DNA of 64,000 nucleotides from Adiantum capillus-veneris (taxonomy: Eukaryota; Streptophyta; Polypodiopsida; Polypodiales; Pteridaceae): NCBI GenBank assembly GCA_014529385.2, contig CM043943.1:98005855-98069854 (forward strand), read 5' to 3'. Positions 36,217-48,398 of the stretch are shown piece by piece; position 1 is the first letter of the stretch, and each line of letters opens with the position of its first letter. A program made the translations under genes and the position numbers. The notes beneath the pieces were generated by a model. The model did no database searches and had not been told where the DNA came from. It saw nothing but the letters and a program-made list of their open reading frames with translations.

Positions 36217-38815
36217 TGAGACGGTCCGGGGCGGGCAACAAGAAGAGCAGCCTCTAAACACCCTTCGAGGCTCCCGTGCTGCTCAATTGGGGCTGGGGCA
36301 AGCACAATCAGAGACAACAACAACCCACAGCCAGAAACCAAACAAGAAAAGGGGCACCACCTAGTTGTAGATGCGAACTAGGATGCACGTGATATCTCCT
36401 TGTACTCAATTGCACAAAGAGAGGGGAATGCAAGATAGCCACACACACCAAACACAAACATTCACCACGCCAGAGAGAGGTAAAGATCACAAATCAACTT
36501 GAGCAACTCAATCTTAGCCTTAAAGACTAGATGCACACAAAGCTTGATGAGAAATAGAGAGACAACACAAAACTTGACCTTGTTGCCAATACACAAATTG
36601 TCTTAGGGTCACGGGAGCCCTCTCACCGAGCACCCTCTTACAATTTACCTTTTAGGCAAACAATTCAACAAGCCCTCAAACCACCAAGCATGAAATGGCA
36701 CAACAAAATTCAAGGACAATATACCTTCAACCACCTGATGAGCCAACTTATCAAGTCAATTTGGAGAGAAGAGTCGTAGTTGCAGCATACGATTGCACCC
36801 AAAACTATGAATGTTATTTATGGACAAGAGTAGGCTACAAGTGTGATTGCAGAGTATAGTATCACTCCACTCCTCTAGATGGCATAACTAACTTCAACCT
36901 TTTCCATGCACCTATGTGTAGTTATGGAATAGAGCACTCACAATGCACACACTCTACACAACTAGGCTTGAAGAGTGGTGTGTTATGTGTTGAGAATGGT
37001 GTGGTGTAGTGTGATCATGTGATGATTTACAAGGGAGAGAAGGGCTCTATTTATAGGTTTTAGAAGCCCCAATTAGGATTAGGCCTAATCAAGTTTATTT
37101 GAAGGAATAAAAGATTATGCATATATTTTTTTTTATTTTTAATGAGGGTGGGTCTCTCTTGTCCTTTGAGTCACATGGATGTGGGCTCAAGGGAAGAGAA
37201 TTATTGAGGATGAAAGGAGAGAGGATTGAATGAATAATTTGGGAGTGCCTACTCTAGTAGAGGGTGCATTTTACAATAAGGTTAGTGGTTAGTAGTTATT
37301 AATTATCACTAAAACATATTTATAAAATCATTCACCAAATGGTGAGATATATGATGAGAAAAGTTAGAGAAGGGATGAGCTTGTAAAGAGAGGTTGAAGC
37401 TTGGAGAAGTTGACATTCACCTCTTTATAGCACCGGTAGAAGAAGCAGTCGGCATGGAGAAGCAGCGCGTGTCGATGAAGCTATGTTATTTCAAACCTTG
37501 GAAAATTCATGATAAAAACCTTCATTTGCAGAGGTTATCTTTGGATTTTTGCTGATTTTTTTGAAGTTCTTTACAAAGTTGAAGAGAGTATGGTAATATG
37601 GACATATATGTAGAGAGAAAGGGGGACACATAGGGTGTAGAAATGGAGGATGAAGGCTATGGAGGTGTGAGAGATGTGGCAATGGTGAAAAGGGTGAATT
37701 CAGACATGGGAGTTGCAGGTTTGGGAGTGGGAAGGAGAGGGAGGAGTGTGTGTGAAAGAGGAAAATGATAAAGTGGAAGAGGGAGTGTGGCTGCATAGCA
37801 TGGGCAAACTGGGGTCCACCAATAAAATCATAGCTCACAGCTCGTAGCTCAAAAAAATATGAAAAAATTTGAGGTGAAAGTTCAGCTCACGAGCTACAAA
37901 TTTTGTTTGTATTACCTTTTCAAATTCGGGGAGAATATGATTTTAAAATTCAGCAAAACCGACTGTTTTTTCCACTGCACAAGGTGCTTGTGAGGTCCTT
38001 CTTTGGATGATTCTTTTGAATACCTCCAAGAGTGAGCTCCCCATGGTGCATGCATGCATTCCACATACCCTTGACCTTATTTGGTAGGTCTATAATTGAA
38101 GATATTGTTGAGATCATGATATAAGTGAATAGTACAACTAAGAAAATCAAATATTGAGGGGTCTAGAAAAATATGTACATGTCAAATATAAATAATATAG
38201 GTGGAAAAAATATAAAGGGGTCAAAATAAATCTCTCTCATTATAAGTCTACCATAAAAAGATGAATATTTTTGGTGTTCTAATTTATGAGAGTAAAAGAG
38301 AATAGATGTAGGAAGGAAAAATCACAATAGTGAAAAAATATACACATAAATAAAACTAGTTTTTTTGGATTTTTGTTGGGATGGAGTTACACCAAAAATA
38401 AGAGAAGCTTGCATGAAATTATTTTTATATGGAATAAAGAGTATGCAAAATGGTAAGAAAAAATATGGTAATGGTGAGTCAATGTACATAGCATAAATAA
38501 CACACACCTAAGTATAAATATTTAAATAAATACCAAAATAATTATGAAAAATCATTTTATTTAGGCCCTATATACAATAAAATATTTACACACAAATGGG
38601 CCATAATATACTTATATTTTTTTTTTTTCATTTTTTTGGCTCAACTAGCCCAGTGACTAGCTAATTGAGGGTTTGTAAAAAGATATGGGAAAAGTCCCCT
38701 AACTCACACACGCCTATGTACAGTGAAATGGTAGGCATAGCCACAGTGTTTGAGTGATTTGATAGGGTGAGGTAGCTTACTATGGCAATTATGGAAAGCC
38801 AAAAAACGGCTATCA
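36217..38815 (-). repeat. G1 LTR (left, 3' LTR)
   Basis: 2599 bp, several percent different by eye from the right LTR. No protein domain in it. Confidence 0.88.
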
Positions 38816-39033
38816 TTAGCCCTCCCCCAGGGTGATGGTATATTCATGTACCATCATAGAGCATCTTTTCCAAAGAGAGTGCTTCAGAGTCCTTGACGAG
38901 GTCTTCATTGTTTGCCCCTCAGAATTTTGGTTTGAGTTACACTCATGCTTCACGGAACAATACCTACATGAGATAGCTGCCTTTTGACAGATCTTTCATA
39001 GACCCTTTGGTAGAAGGCGACTCAAATAAGGCT

Positions 39034-40485
39034 TCAAGCGATACCTGTTTCCTTCCTGGAGTGCTCTTTCCCATTCAAGTCCATAAGTTGATAGTAACTT
39101 GAATTGAAATCCTTCTTAACTATGTATTGCCCTTGCCATCTAGTTTCAAATTTGGCATCAAAACGATTGTCGAGTCGATTGTCATACCTTAGCACAAGAT
39201 CTCCTTCATTGATGTCTTTGTCCTTTAGTTTCTTGTCAAGCTTCTCCTTCGCCTGCATAGCTTTCCCCTTGTAGCACTCGTATGCTGCTTCTCTTTTCCA
39301 CTCAAGCTCAGCTAAGGTTAGAAGTCGATCCATCCATGCTTATTTATCATCTTGTGCTGCTTTGCCATGAAGTCGTATTGTTGGGATGTTGAGCTCAATT
39401 GGTTGTAAAGCCTCTTGACCATAGACCAAGTGAAATGGTGTAAACTCCGTGGCTTCCCTATATGTGGTTCAATATGCCCACAATGCACCATCCAAGAAGT
39501 CATCCCACAACTTTGTCTTGTTTCTCACCATCTTTCTAATGATGCCTGCAATGACACCATTAGCTTTTTCTACCAAACCATTGGATTGGGGATAGTAGGG
39601 TGTACTGTGACGATGTAGAATGTGAAGTTCTTCACAGACCTCTGTGAGCAAGCCCTTTCTAAACCCTGGACCATTATCAGAAACAATCTCCAAACGTGTG
39701 CCAAATATACAACAAATGTGAGTGTAGACAAATTTGCTCACTGTCCTCTCAGTTACCTTTGCCACACTTTGTGCTTCCACCCACCTAGTCATATAGTCTA
39801 CCGCCACTAGAATGTAGAGTTTACCATTTTTTGTCCTAGGGAGAGGACCCATAGCATCAATGCCCCACTTTTCAAAGGGTCCATTTGCAAGCACGATTTG
39901 CCTTGGACCATACACCAATCTTCTATTCCCATTTACCTGACAATTGTGACAACTTTTACACCAATGTTGGACATCCACATGCAGACTTGGCCAAACATAC
40001 CCCGCAAGCAAAATCTTCTTCACAGTTAACTCTTGGGAAAAATGACCACCACATGCCTCTTCATGCAAACCTTTTAGAATGGCTGGAATCTCCTTGATAG
40101 TTGGTACTCTTCTGCACACTTGATCCTTCCCTCTTTGATAGAGGGATCCTTCTAGGAAGAGATACGCGCTTGCCTTTTTCATGAGTCTCCTCTTCTGAGC
40201 CTTCGTGAAGTCTTGTGGAAACTCACCCTCCAAAATGTAGCTAATAATGGGAGTCAATGACTCCAATCCCTGGTATCTCGGTTGCTTGACAGTTGCTGCC
40301 ACCATGATGACCTGCACTTCTTTCTCAACACATGTAACTGCTTGTTGTGCAAGTAAATCGGCATCTTCATTTTGTTTCCTAGGAATATGATATAGTTTCA
40401 CTTCTTCAAACTGATTAAACATCCTACGAATGGCATGAACTTTTGTCCGTAACCTTTCATTCTTGCATGCCCAAATGCCTAAAAT
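39034..40485 (-). pseudogene. G1 integrase with end of second RNase H
   Basis: 40485-40423 and the frame 40422-39469 run from IPRKQNEDADLLAQQAV (end of the archaeal-type RNase H) through the zinc motif HEEACGGH..CKSCHNC to the integrase core WGIDAMGPL, VDYMTRWVEAQ, IVSDNGPGF and YYPQSNGLVEKAN. TGA at 39469 replaces Arg CGA (G2 keeps CGA). The C-terminal part 39333-39034 has GDLVLRYDNR and FETRWQGQYIVKK, the GPF/Y-like region. No chromodomain. Confidence 0.85.
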
Positions 40486-41949
40486 CTATTTAACAATGAG
40501 AAGTGCATCTCCCTTTACCATGAGACGTTGTATCCCTTGGCCATTGCACATCTTCAAACCATTAAGTAGTGTGTTGTATTGTGGTTCATTGTTGCTAGTT
40601 GAACCTGGTAGATTGACCTTCTCTTTCATGACCACCTCCCCACTTGGGTTGAGCAACACTAGCCCTCCCCCTGCTTTTCCTGTGACTCGTCTAAAAGATC
40701 CATCAAAGAACAAGGTAAAAGCATTAAGAATATTTTTCAGTGGTGGCAATGGTAGGGTCTTTATTTCAGGCACCTTAATCTCCTTCTCATGTACCCTATA
40801 AGTAAGGATCCCCGCCAATTGTGCACGTACACTATCTTCTACCTTGAAAGAGTATTGGAACTCTTGCAATTCCATAATCCACTTTGAGATCCTAGTGCTA
40901 AGATTCATTTGAGATGACACCCAAGGAAACAATTTTTCTACAGTGAGAATTACAAAAGGTTTTGGTAGCAAGTAGGATCTAAACTTTCTCACCGCAAACA
41001 TGAGAGAAAGCATCATGATTTCTGCCTCCGTGTAGCCTCTCTCCAAAGCATTCATGACCCTACTAGCAAAGTAGATGGGTCGCATCCGGGTACTATGGGG
41101 ATCTTGTTGTAGCAAAACCGCTCCAATTGTTTCTTTCCCAACACTAGAGCAAACAAAGAATGTGTACTCCCAACAAGGAGGCATGAGTGCTGGTAGTTCT
41201 GACAGGATGACTTTAATGTTACAAAAGTACTCTTGAAGCTCATCAGACCATGCAAATTCTACTTGTTGTGTCAACTTTTGCAAAGGATGAAGCAACTCGG
41301 AAGCTAAGTGAATAAAGCGTGACATATACTTCACCTTTTGAATGAATGAGATGACCTCTTTGAGATTCTTGGGTGATGGGAGCTCAATAAGAGCCTTTGT
41401 CTTTGAAGGATCCACCTCAATGCCTTTATAGGAAACCTTGTGACCAAGGAAGATCACTTCATCCTCACCTATGTGGCACTTGTCGGGGTTGAGTTGACCT
41501 CCCATGTCATAGAGCTTCTTTAAACCTTCTTCTACCCTTTGTAGATGCAATGATTTTGAGCTATAAATGCAAAAATCATCAATAAAAACCCTAATGGACT
41601 TTCCAAACAATGTTTGAAACACCATGTTCATGAAGCGTTGGAAAGTTGCACGAGCATTTGTCATGCCAAATGGCATGACTCTAAAAGCATAACAACCCCA
41701 AGGAGTGATGAAGGTTGTTTTCAATTGATCTTCCAATGCGATACCTATTTGAAAGTAACCCGAGTAGCCATCACACACAGTGTACTTATCATGACCAGCT
41801 ACCTCATTTAGTATCTCATCCTGAAATGGGAGGGGAAAGTGATCTCTTTTTGTTGCCTCATTAAGTGGACGGTAATCCACACACACCCTCCACTTGCCGT
41901 TTTTCTTAGGAGTGACAACAACGGGAGAGACCCACTCTGAATTCTCCAC
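40486..41949 (-). pseudogene. G1 reverse transcriptase, RNase H and start of second RNase H
   Basis: SEWVSPVVVTPKKNGKWRVC, DGYSGYFQIGIALEDQLKTT, FRVMPFGMTNARATFQRF, and the active site FIDDFCIYS. The Gypsy RNase H follows (IGAVLLQQD, ERGYTEAEIMMLSLMFAVRK). The archaeal-type RNase H begins LFFDGSFRRVTGKAGGGLVL, but the catalytic EAEY of this domain is EPQY here. The frame ends in TAG (40486-40488) where G2 has CAG. Confidence 0.87.
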
Positions 41950-42039
41950 TGGATAAATGAAACTTGCTGCTAGAAGCTTTCTTACCTCCTTGAGTAAAGC
42001 CTGCTCCTGATGACTCCTAGCCTTCGTAGCTTTTGAGCC

Positions 42040-42981
42040 TTAGGTGTGGCCTGGCTTCAACTCAATTTTGTATTGAAAGGCATCTACTCCACGCACATCG
42101 GTGTAGTCTTTAGCAAAAAGCCTCGGAAATTTCCCTAGCACACATTTGAACTCCTCTCTTTCGTCCTTTGTAAGTGTTGTAGACAACATACCTTCTAACA
42201 TTCCTTCATCTTGCACAGTTTGGTTCTCTTGAGTACCTACCTCTTCCAAACCTCGAGAAGAGGTCTCCTGGTTGTTTGGCTTAAACCTTACCCCCATGAC
42301 TTCGATGGAAGACTCCTCTTCAGTAATGCTGCCGCTACTTTCTCCTTCTGAAGTGCTATCGATCCAGCCTTCCTCTGTCTCACTTTGAGATGATTCTTCA
42401 TGGAGCTCCTCTTGGCGTTGCTCCTTCATGTCAAAGACAACCTTCTTATGATTGTCATTCCTGCAAATTAGCTTTCCACTCTCCCAATCCTGCAAAGCTC
42501 GCATTTTCATTAGCCATGGTCTCCATAGGATAAATGGGTAACCATTTCCTTTGGTAGACATAACATAAAAATCCACCGCCTTCTTAATGCCAAAGGCCTC
42601 TACAAAAACATTTTTACAAATGCCTACACACCTAGCTTTGCTATTGTTTGCCATCTTGACTTTAATTTCAGGTGTCTCATGGATGTGCATGCCTAGTTTT
42701 TGCATGAGTCCCTCTGTCATGATGCAAATTTGTGCACCCCCATCCACTAGACCTTTCCTAACCAATCTTCCTTTGATGAAACAATCTAGCACAGTTTTAA
42801 TATCCTCATTCATTTCAGCACGTACAATTTTTACAAAAGGCACACTCTCTTTTACCTTTCTCCTAGTGCTAACTGCCTTTGTGAAATCCCTCCTAACTTG
42901 TGGGCATAATGCAAGAAACTGAGGCCATGTGATATCAGGACCCTTACCTCTCATGTCTTCCAACAAGTTGTATGGAGCCAT
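42040..42981 (-). pseudogene. G1 aspartic protease region
   Basis: VDGGAQICIMTEGLMQKLG carries the protease loop as D-G-G in place of D-S/T-G, as in other Tat-type elements. An acidic Ser/Glu-rich tail follows (SQSETEEGWIDSTSEGESSG). A small shift separates it from the RT frame; in G2 the two are continuous. Confidence 0.75.
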
Positions 42982-43299
42982 ACCATGTCCAAGAGGGAAG
43001 TCTTGGATATTGATACGACGTCGAGTCCTCTTAGATTCATTGGTCTCCTTTGCCTTCTTGCCTCGTCCTTGGTCACTCTATGATGTGACACCTTCTTTCT
43101 CTTTACCTTTTCCTCGGCCATGCTTAATGCCATTTGCTTCCATGTCAACCTCATTTGAGTTTGTCACCTCTACTACATGCACATTTGGGTCTGGCAAAGG
43201 TGGAACTCCTTCCACTCCTTGTGGAGGTGGTCTTGCTCCATTTGGCCATTGTAGAAGCTGTGGTTGCTGACGAGTTTCTTCACCTACATTCATCACTGG

Positions 43300-44118
43300 C
43301 TAATTCAAGTTAGGTCTCCCTGGCTCCCCACGGGGCCAAGGACAATTATACATCCCATGTCCAGACTCACCGCAATTCCAACATTGCAAGACTCTCCTAG
43401 GTCGTGGATCTCGCTCTTCAAACTTCCTTGCTTGTCCCTTTGGACCTACAGCTTGTGCAAGGTGAATTGACAAGCTGCTTAAAGATTCATTTAACTTCTC
43501 AATCACTTCCGCCGTTACCTCAAGAAGCTCCCTAGATGTTGATGCTTGTGACTTACCTTTGGGTCTAAGACCTTCTATTGGAACCTCCCCCCTTAAGCAC
43601 TTGAGTTTCCTATATTTCTCAGCAGCCCTAATTTCAGCTGCATCAAAGGTAGCAGGTGCACCGGCCTCAACTTTTACCTTAAGGTCAGGAAAGAGTCCGG
43701 ATATGAACCTCTCCTTCTTTAGAAACTTTGCACCATCACCAGGGTTAGCAACATTTCTCACCCATACAGCCCAAAGACGTAGAAACTCTTGGTTGTACAA
43801 GTAGTAGTCATCTAAGTCTTTTTGCTTATGAGAAACAATGTCTTGCCATAGTTTTTGAGTGTTTTGGGGATCAAAGAAGTATTTCTTGAAACGATTCAAA
43901 ACTTCTATGTAATTCCCTTTAACTTCTGTGTAATTCTCTAGATTATGTATGCTAGCATCTTTCCTAAGGACCACCTCAAACATTTCTACACGTTCTTGAT
44001 CAGTTACTATCCTCTTGATACGGCAAGACATCTTGAAATTCGCTAGAAATAATTCTGCATCCTCTCCAGGCTCTCCAAAGAAAAGAGGATATCCAGACAT
44101 TTGGCGTTGGATTTCCAT
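43300..44118 (-). pseudogene. G1 gag with zinc knuckle
   Basis: MEIQRQMSGYPLFFGEPGED starts a retrotransposon gag domain (FLANFKMSCRIK, YFFDPQNTQKLWQDIVSHKQ). The knuckle CWNCGESGHGMYNC lies near the end. A TAG after RPNL-N (Tyr in G2) closes the frame; a basic linker region 43296-42990 leads on towards the protease. Confidence 0.85.
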
Positions 44119-44119
44119 T

Positions 44120-45227
44120 ATTATGAAAGATTACAACACGAGTTGCAACAAGGGATACAATAGAAATGTAGAACCACTCGCCTGCAAATGAAGAAGTAAG
44201 AAAGTACCACTCTAGGTTTTCTTCTTCAGCCATCCAAGCTTCAATGAGATCTCGATTTGTTTGATCAAAACAAAAGGGTAGACTATTTATGAGCCCTAAG
44301 AAGGGTTGAAATTATTCAAAGCTAAGGCGATATACATAAATATCTAAAACTTCATTTTCTGGATCTAGAAGAGAAACCACGTCCCAAGTAATGAATTGCA
44401 CTTGCTCTACAATTCCCAATGCACAAGCGGTTTGTATAAAAACTATATCTTCATGCTTGTTGAAGGCTGTGAGAAAGTAGCAATTGACTAGGAGCTCCTT
44501 TCCTTCGAGTTCCACATAGTCGGAATGAGGCAACCTTCTCACAATTTCATAAAGAACATCCTCCTCCAGTCCAATCAAGCTTGCAAGATTTAAAGACTCC
44601 ACTTGTGCTACAAAACTCCTGGACAAAAACTCCTTAGGATTATGGTTAAATCATTCATAAGCATCAAGAGATTTACAATGTCTCTATGAACAAAGTGTCA
44701 TAGAAAGTAGAGAAGGATGAGAATTTATACAAATTTGCAATCTTCTTGATGCTCTCTTTATTAAGACAAGCCCTAAATAGCTCCCTATCTCCTTTGTTGA
44801 AAGTGAAAGGAAGACTATTAATAAGACGCAAATGAGGGAAAAATTCACCAAATGTGAGTCTATGAAGCATAAACTCTGGCCGCAAGTTTCTTGAAGAGTC
44901 TTCCTCAATGGTGAAATGCACTCGTCAAACACCAAATTTCACTCTATTTACCAATCTTAGGGCACACACTACTTGGATGAATGTACGGTCTTCCTTAGTG
45001 CCCAACATCAAAAGGAAAATGGAATCCACACGCAGGACCTTTCGTCTTAGCTTCACCACCCTCTTGCTATGAGGGAGACGCTTTACTACCTGCTCTTGCA
45101 ACTCAATCGGTAATAGAGCTAGATCTCTAAGGATTGAATTTTCACTGCACACACACTCCTTGTTAGAACAAATGATTGTTTTTTTGTTTTTGTAACAAAC
45201 GTGGACAAACGAAAAGCCAACATACAC
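44120..45227 (-). pseudogene. Extra leader segment of G1: two tandem copies of an unknown protein segment
   Basis: Present in G1 but not G2, where the gag start is about 100 bases from the shared leader. Going down the minus strand: 45227-44925 has LQEQVVKRLPHS and FIQVVCALRLVNRVKF; 44921-44673 has LINSLPFTFNKGDRELFRA; 44626-44312 has LYEIVRRLPHS and FIQTACALGIVEQVQF; 44300-44180 has LINSLPFCFDQTNRDLIEA. So a unit of about 170-190 codons is repeated twice, each copy broken. The start (LPIELQEQVVKRLP) faintly recalls an F-box but I do not claim it. Probably a captured host gene. Confidence 0.55.
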
Positions 45228-45228
45228 A

Positions 45229-45465
45229 CTATTTTGTTTGGCTGCACTTCATTTTAAAATAAAATGAACACATGTACATCAAAAGAACTGTGGTAGTTGA
45301 TGAGAGGTAGAATGACAGGTTGTGGAGATGCAAGAATTTCCCTGTTCTTTCAACCCCAAACATAAACACCATATGCTGCTGAAAATGTATCTTTCTGCTA
45401 AGTGAAATATTTATCCTAATATGTGGTGTGAAGTAAAAAGGAAAAATTTTTGGGCCATTATCCAT
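45229..45465 (-). CDS. Leader frame 2 of G1, conserved start with G2
   Basis: Begins MDNGPKIFPFYFTPHIRINI like the G2 frame at 63297-63515, but diverges after a shift near residue 42. In G2 its second half (PVILPLIDYHRSFDVNIFIL) resembles leader frame 1 (PFILPLIRYDLSFDVYIFVL), so the two leader frames are paralogous. Confidence 0.3.
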   Translation of the reverse strand: MDNGPKIFPFYFTPHIRINISLSRKIHFQQHMVFMFGVERTGKFLHLHNLSFYLSSTTTVLLMYMCSFYFKMKCSQTK

Positions 45466-45486
45466 GCTCTATACATAACCTAATGC

Positions 45487-45699
45487 CTAAAATAGAACAA
45501 AGATATACACATCGAAACTAAGATCGTACCTAATGAGAGGCAAAATAAAAGGATTTACCGAAGCGTTTATTTCGGCTAACCTAAGAGAACCTAAAATTCT
45601 ACGAATTACTCTTTGAAATTGCAACTTAGTACTAACAATTATGTGTACCTTTTTCCTTGCAATCGGAATGAAAGGATCATACAAATTCTCGTGATTCAT
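45487..45699 (-). CDS. Leader frame 1 of G1 (70 codons), conserved in G2
   Basis: MNHENLYDPFIPIARKKVHI to DVYIFVLF. The G2 frame at 63537-63749 has the same length and start, with five differences in 70 residues. No known domain. It lies about 75 bases inside the 5' LTR, so it would be the first frame of the transcript leader. Confidence 0.35.
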   Translation of the reverse strand: MNHENLYDPFIPIARKKVHIIVSTKLQFQRVIRRILGSLRLAEINASVNPFILPLIRYDLSFDVYIFVLF

Positions 45700-45774
45700 G
45701 CAGGCTACTTGATTATGATAAAGGTTGAGCCTTCACTAAACATACACAAGCCGTCCTCCGTGGGGGCACCAATT

Positions 45775-48398
45775 TGAGGTGGTCCGGGGCACGGGCAACA
45801 AGAAGAACGGCCTCTAAACACCCTTCGAGGCTCCCGTGCTGCTCAATTGGGGCTGGGGCATGCACAATCAGAGACAACAACAACCCACAACCAGAAACCA
45901 AACAAGAAAAAGGGCACCACCTAGTTGTAGATGCGAACTAGGACGCACGTGATATCTCCTTGTACTCAAACGCACAAAGAGAGGGGAATGCAAGATAGCC
46001 ACACACACCAAACACAAACATTCACCACGCCAGAGAGAGGTAAAGAGCACAAATCAACTTGAGCAACTCAGTCTTAGTCTGAAAGACTAGATGCACACAA
46101 AGCTCGATGAGAAATAGAGAGACAACACAAAACTTGACCTTGTTGCCAATACACAAATTGTCTTAGGGTCACGGGAGCCCTCTCACCGAGTACCCTCTTA
46201 CAATTGAAAGTTTTGGCAAACAATTCGACAAGCCTTCAAACCACCAAGCATGAAATGGCACAACAAACTTCAAGGACAATATACCTTCAACCACCTAATG
46301 ATCCAACTTATCAAATCAATTTGGAGAGAAGAGTCGTAGTTGCAGCATACAATTGCACCCAAAAATATGAATTTTATTTATGGACAAGAGTAGGCTACAA
46401 GTGTGATTGCAGAGTATAGTATCACTCCACTCCTCTAGATGGCATAACTAACTTCAAGCTTCTCCATGCACCTATGTATAATGATGGAATAGAGCACTCA
46501 CAATGCACACACTCTACACAACTAGGCTTGAAGAGTGGTGTGTTATGTGTTGATAATGGTGTGGTGTAGTGTGATCATATGATGATTTACAAGGGAGAGA
46601 AGGGCTCTATTTATAGGTTTTAGAAGCCCCGATTAGGATTAGGCCTAATCAAGTTTATTTGAAGGAATAAAAGATTATGCATATTTTTATTTTTATTTTT
46701 AATGAGGGTGGGTCTCTCTTGTCCTTTGAGTCACATGGATGTGGGCTCAAGGGAAGAGAATTATTGAGGATGAAAGGAGAGAGGATTGAGTGAATAATTT
46801 GGGAGTGCCTACTCTAGTAGAGGGTGCATTTTACAATAAGGTTAGTGGTTAGTAGTTAGTAATTATCACTAAAAAATATTTACAAAATCATTCACCAAAT
46901 GGTGAGATATATGATGAGAAAAGTTAGAGAAGGGATGAGCTTGTAAAGAGAGGTTGAAGCTTGGAGAAGTTGACATTCACCTCTTTACAGCACCGGTAGA
47001 AGAAGCAGTCGGCATGGCGAAGCAGCGCGTGTCGATGAAGCTATGTTATTTCAAACCTTGGAAAATTCATGATAAAAACCTTCATTTGCAGAGGTTATCT
47101 TTGGATTTTTGCTGATTTTTTTGAAGTTCTTTACAAAGTTGAAGAGAGTATGGTAATATGGACATATATGTAGAGAGAAAGGGGGACACATAGGGTGTAG
47201 AAATGGAGGATGAAGGCTATGGAGGTGTGAGAGACGTGGCAATGGTGAAAAGGGTGAATTAAGACATGGGAGTTGCAGGTTTGGGAGTGGGAAGGAGAGG
47301 GAGGAGTGTGTATGAAAGAGGAAAATGATAAAGTGGAAGAGGGAGTGTGGCTGCATAGCATGGGCAAACTGGGGTCCAAAACTGGGGTCCACCAATAAAA
47401 TCATATCTCACAGCTCGTAGCTCAAAAAAATATGAAAAAATATGAGGTGAAAGTTCAGCTCACGAGCTACAACTTTTGTTTGTATTACCTTTTCAAATTC
47501 GGGGAGAATATGATTTTTAAAAATTCAGCAAAACCGACTATTTTTTCCACTGCACAAGGTCCTTGTGAGGTCCTTCTTTGGATGATTCTTTTGAATACCT
47601 CCAAGAGTGAGCTCCCCATGGTGCATGCATGCATTCCACATACCCTTGACCTTATTTGGTAGGTCTAAATCAAATAAGTGAGGGTATGTTGAGATCATGA
47701 TATAAGTGAATAGTACAACTAAGAAAATCAAATATTGAGGGGTCTAAAAAAATATGTACATGTCAAATATAAATAATATAGGTGGAAAAAATATAAAGGG
47801 GTCAAAATAAATCTCTCTCATTATAAGTCTACCATAAAAAGATGAATATTTTTTGTGTTCTAATTTATGAGAGTAAAAGAGAATAGATGTAGGAAGGAAA
47901 AATCACAATAGTGATAAAATATACACATAAATAAAACTAGTTTTTTTGGATTTTTGTTGGGATGGAGTTACACCAAAAATAAGAGAAGCTTGCATGAAAT
48001 TATTTTTATATGGAATAAAGAGTATGCAAAATGGTAAGAAAAAATATGGTAATGGTGAGTCAATGTACATAGCATAAATAACACACACCTAAGTATAAAT
48101 ATTTAAATAAATACCAAAATAATTATGAAAAATCATTTTATTTAGGCTCTATATACAATAAAATATTTACACACAAATGGGCCATATTATACTTATATTT
48201 TTTATTTTTTTCATTTTTTTGGCTCAACTAGCCCAGTGACTAGCTAATTGAGGGTTTTTAAAAAGATATGGGAAAAGTCCCCTAACTCACACACGCCTAT
48301 GTACAGTGAAATGGTAGGCATAGCCACAGTGTTTGAGTGATTTGATAGGGTGAGGTAGCTTACTATGGCAATTATGGAAAGCCGAAAAACGGCTATCA
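45775..48398 (-). repeat. G1 LTR (right, 5' LTR)
   Basis: 2624 bp; one visible difference is an extra copy of AACTGGGGTCC near 47370-47390. Confidence 0.88.

Larger units (their letters stand above)
36217..48398 (-). mobile_element. Gypsy element G1 (Tat-like), 12.2 kb, inserted in an exon
   Basis: 2.6 kb LTRs (36217-38815, 45775-48398) run TGAG...CTATCA. Left flank GATAG (36212-36216) and right flank ATAGC (48399-48403) share ATAG, a 4-5 bp target duplication; removing the element restores the reading frame MSAMDS-TMHHYLSDSG of the host gene. The interior order on the minus strand is leader, gag, protease, RT, RNase H, second RNase H, integrase. The extra archaeal-type RNase H after the RT is the mark of the Tat group. 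The purine tract is GGGGGAGGGC-like beside the left LTR. The sequence beside the right LTR is GTGGGGGCACCAATT. Confidence 0.9.

Noticed and set aside
37491..37838. Pro/His/Ser-rich 115-codon frame in the Gypsy LTR (also near 47051-47404)
   Set aside because: It is within the LTR, differs in length between copies, and is removed by the LTR deletion in G2.
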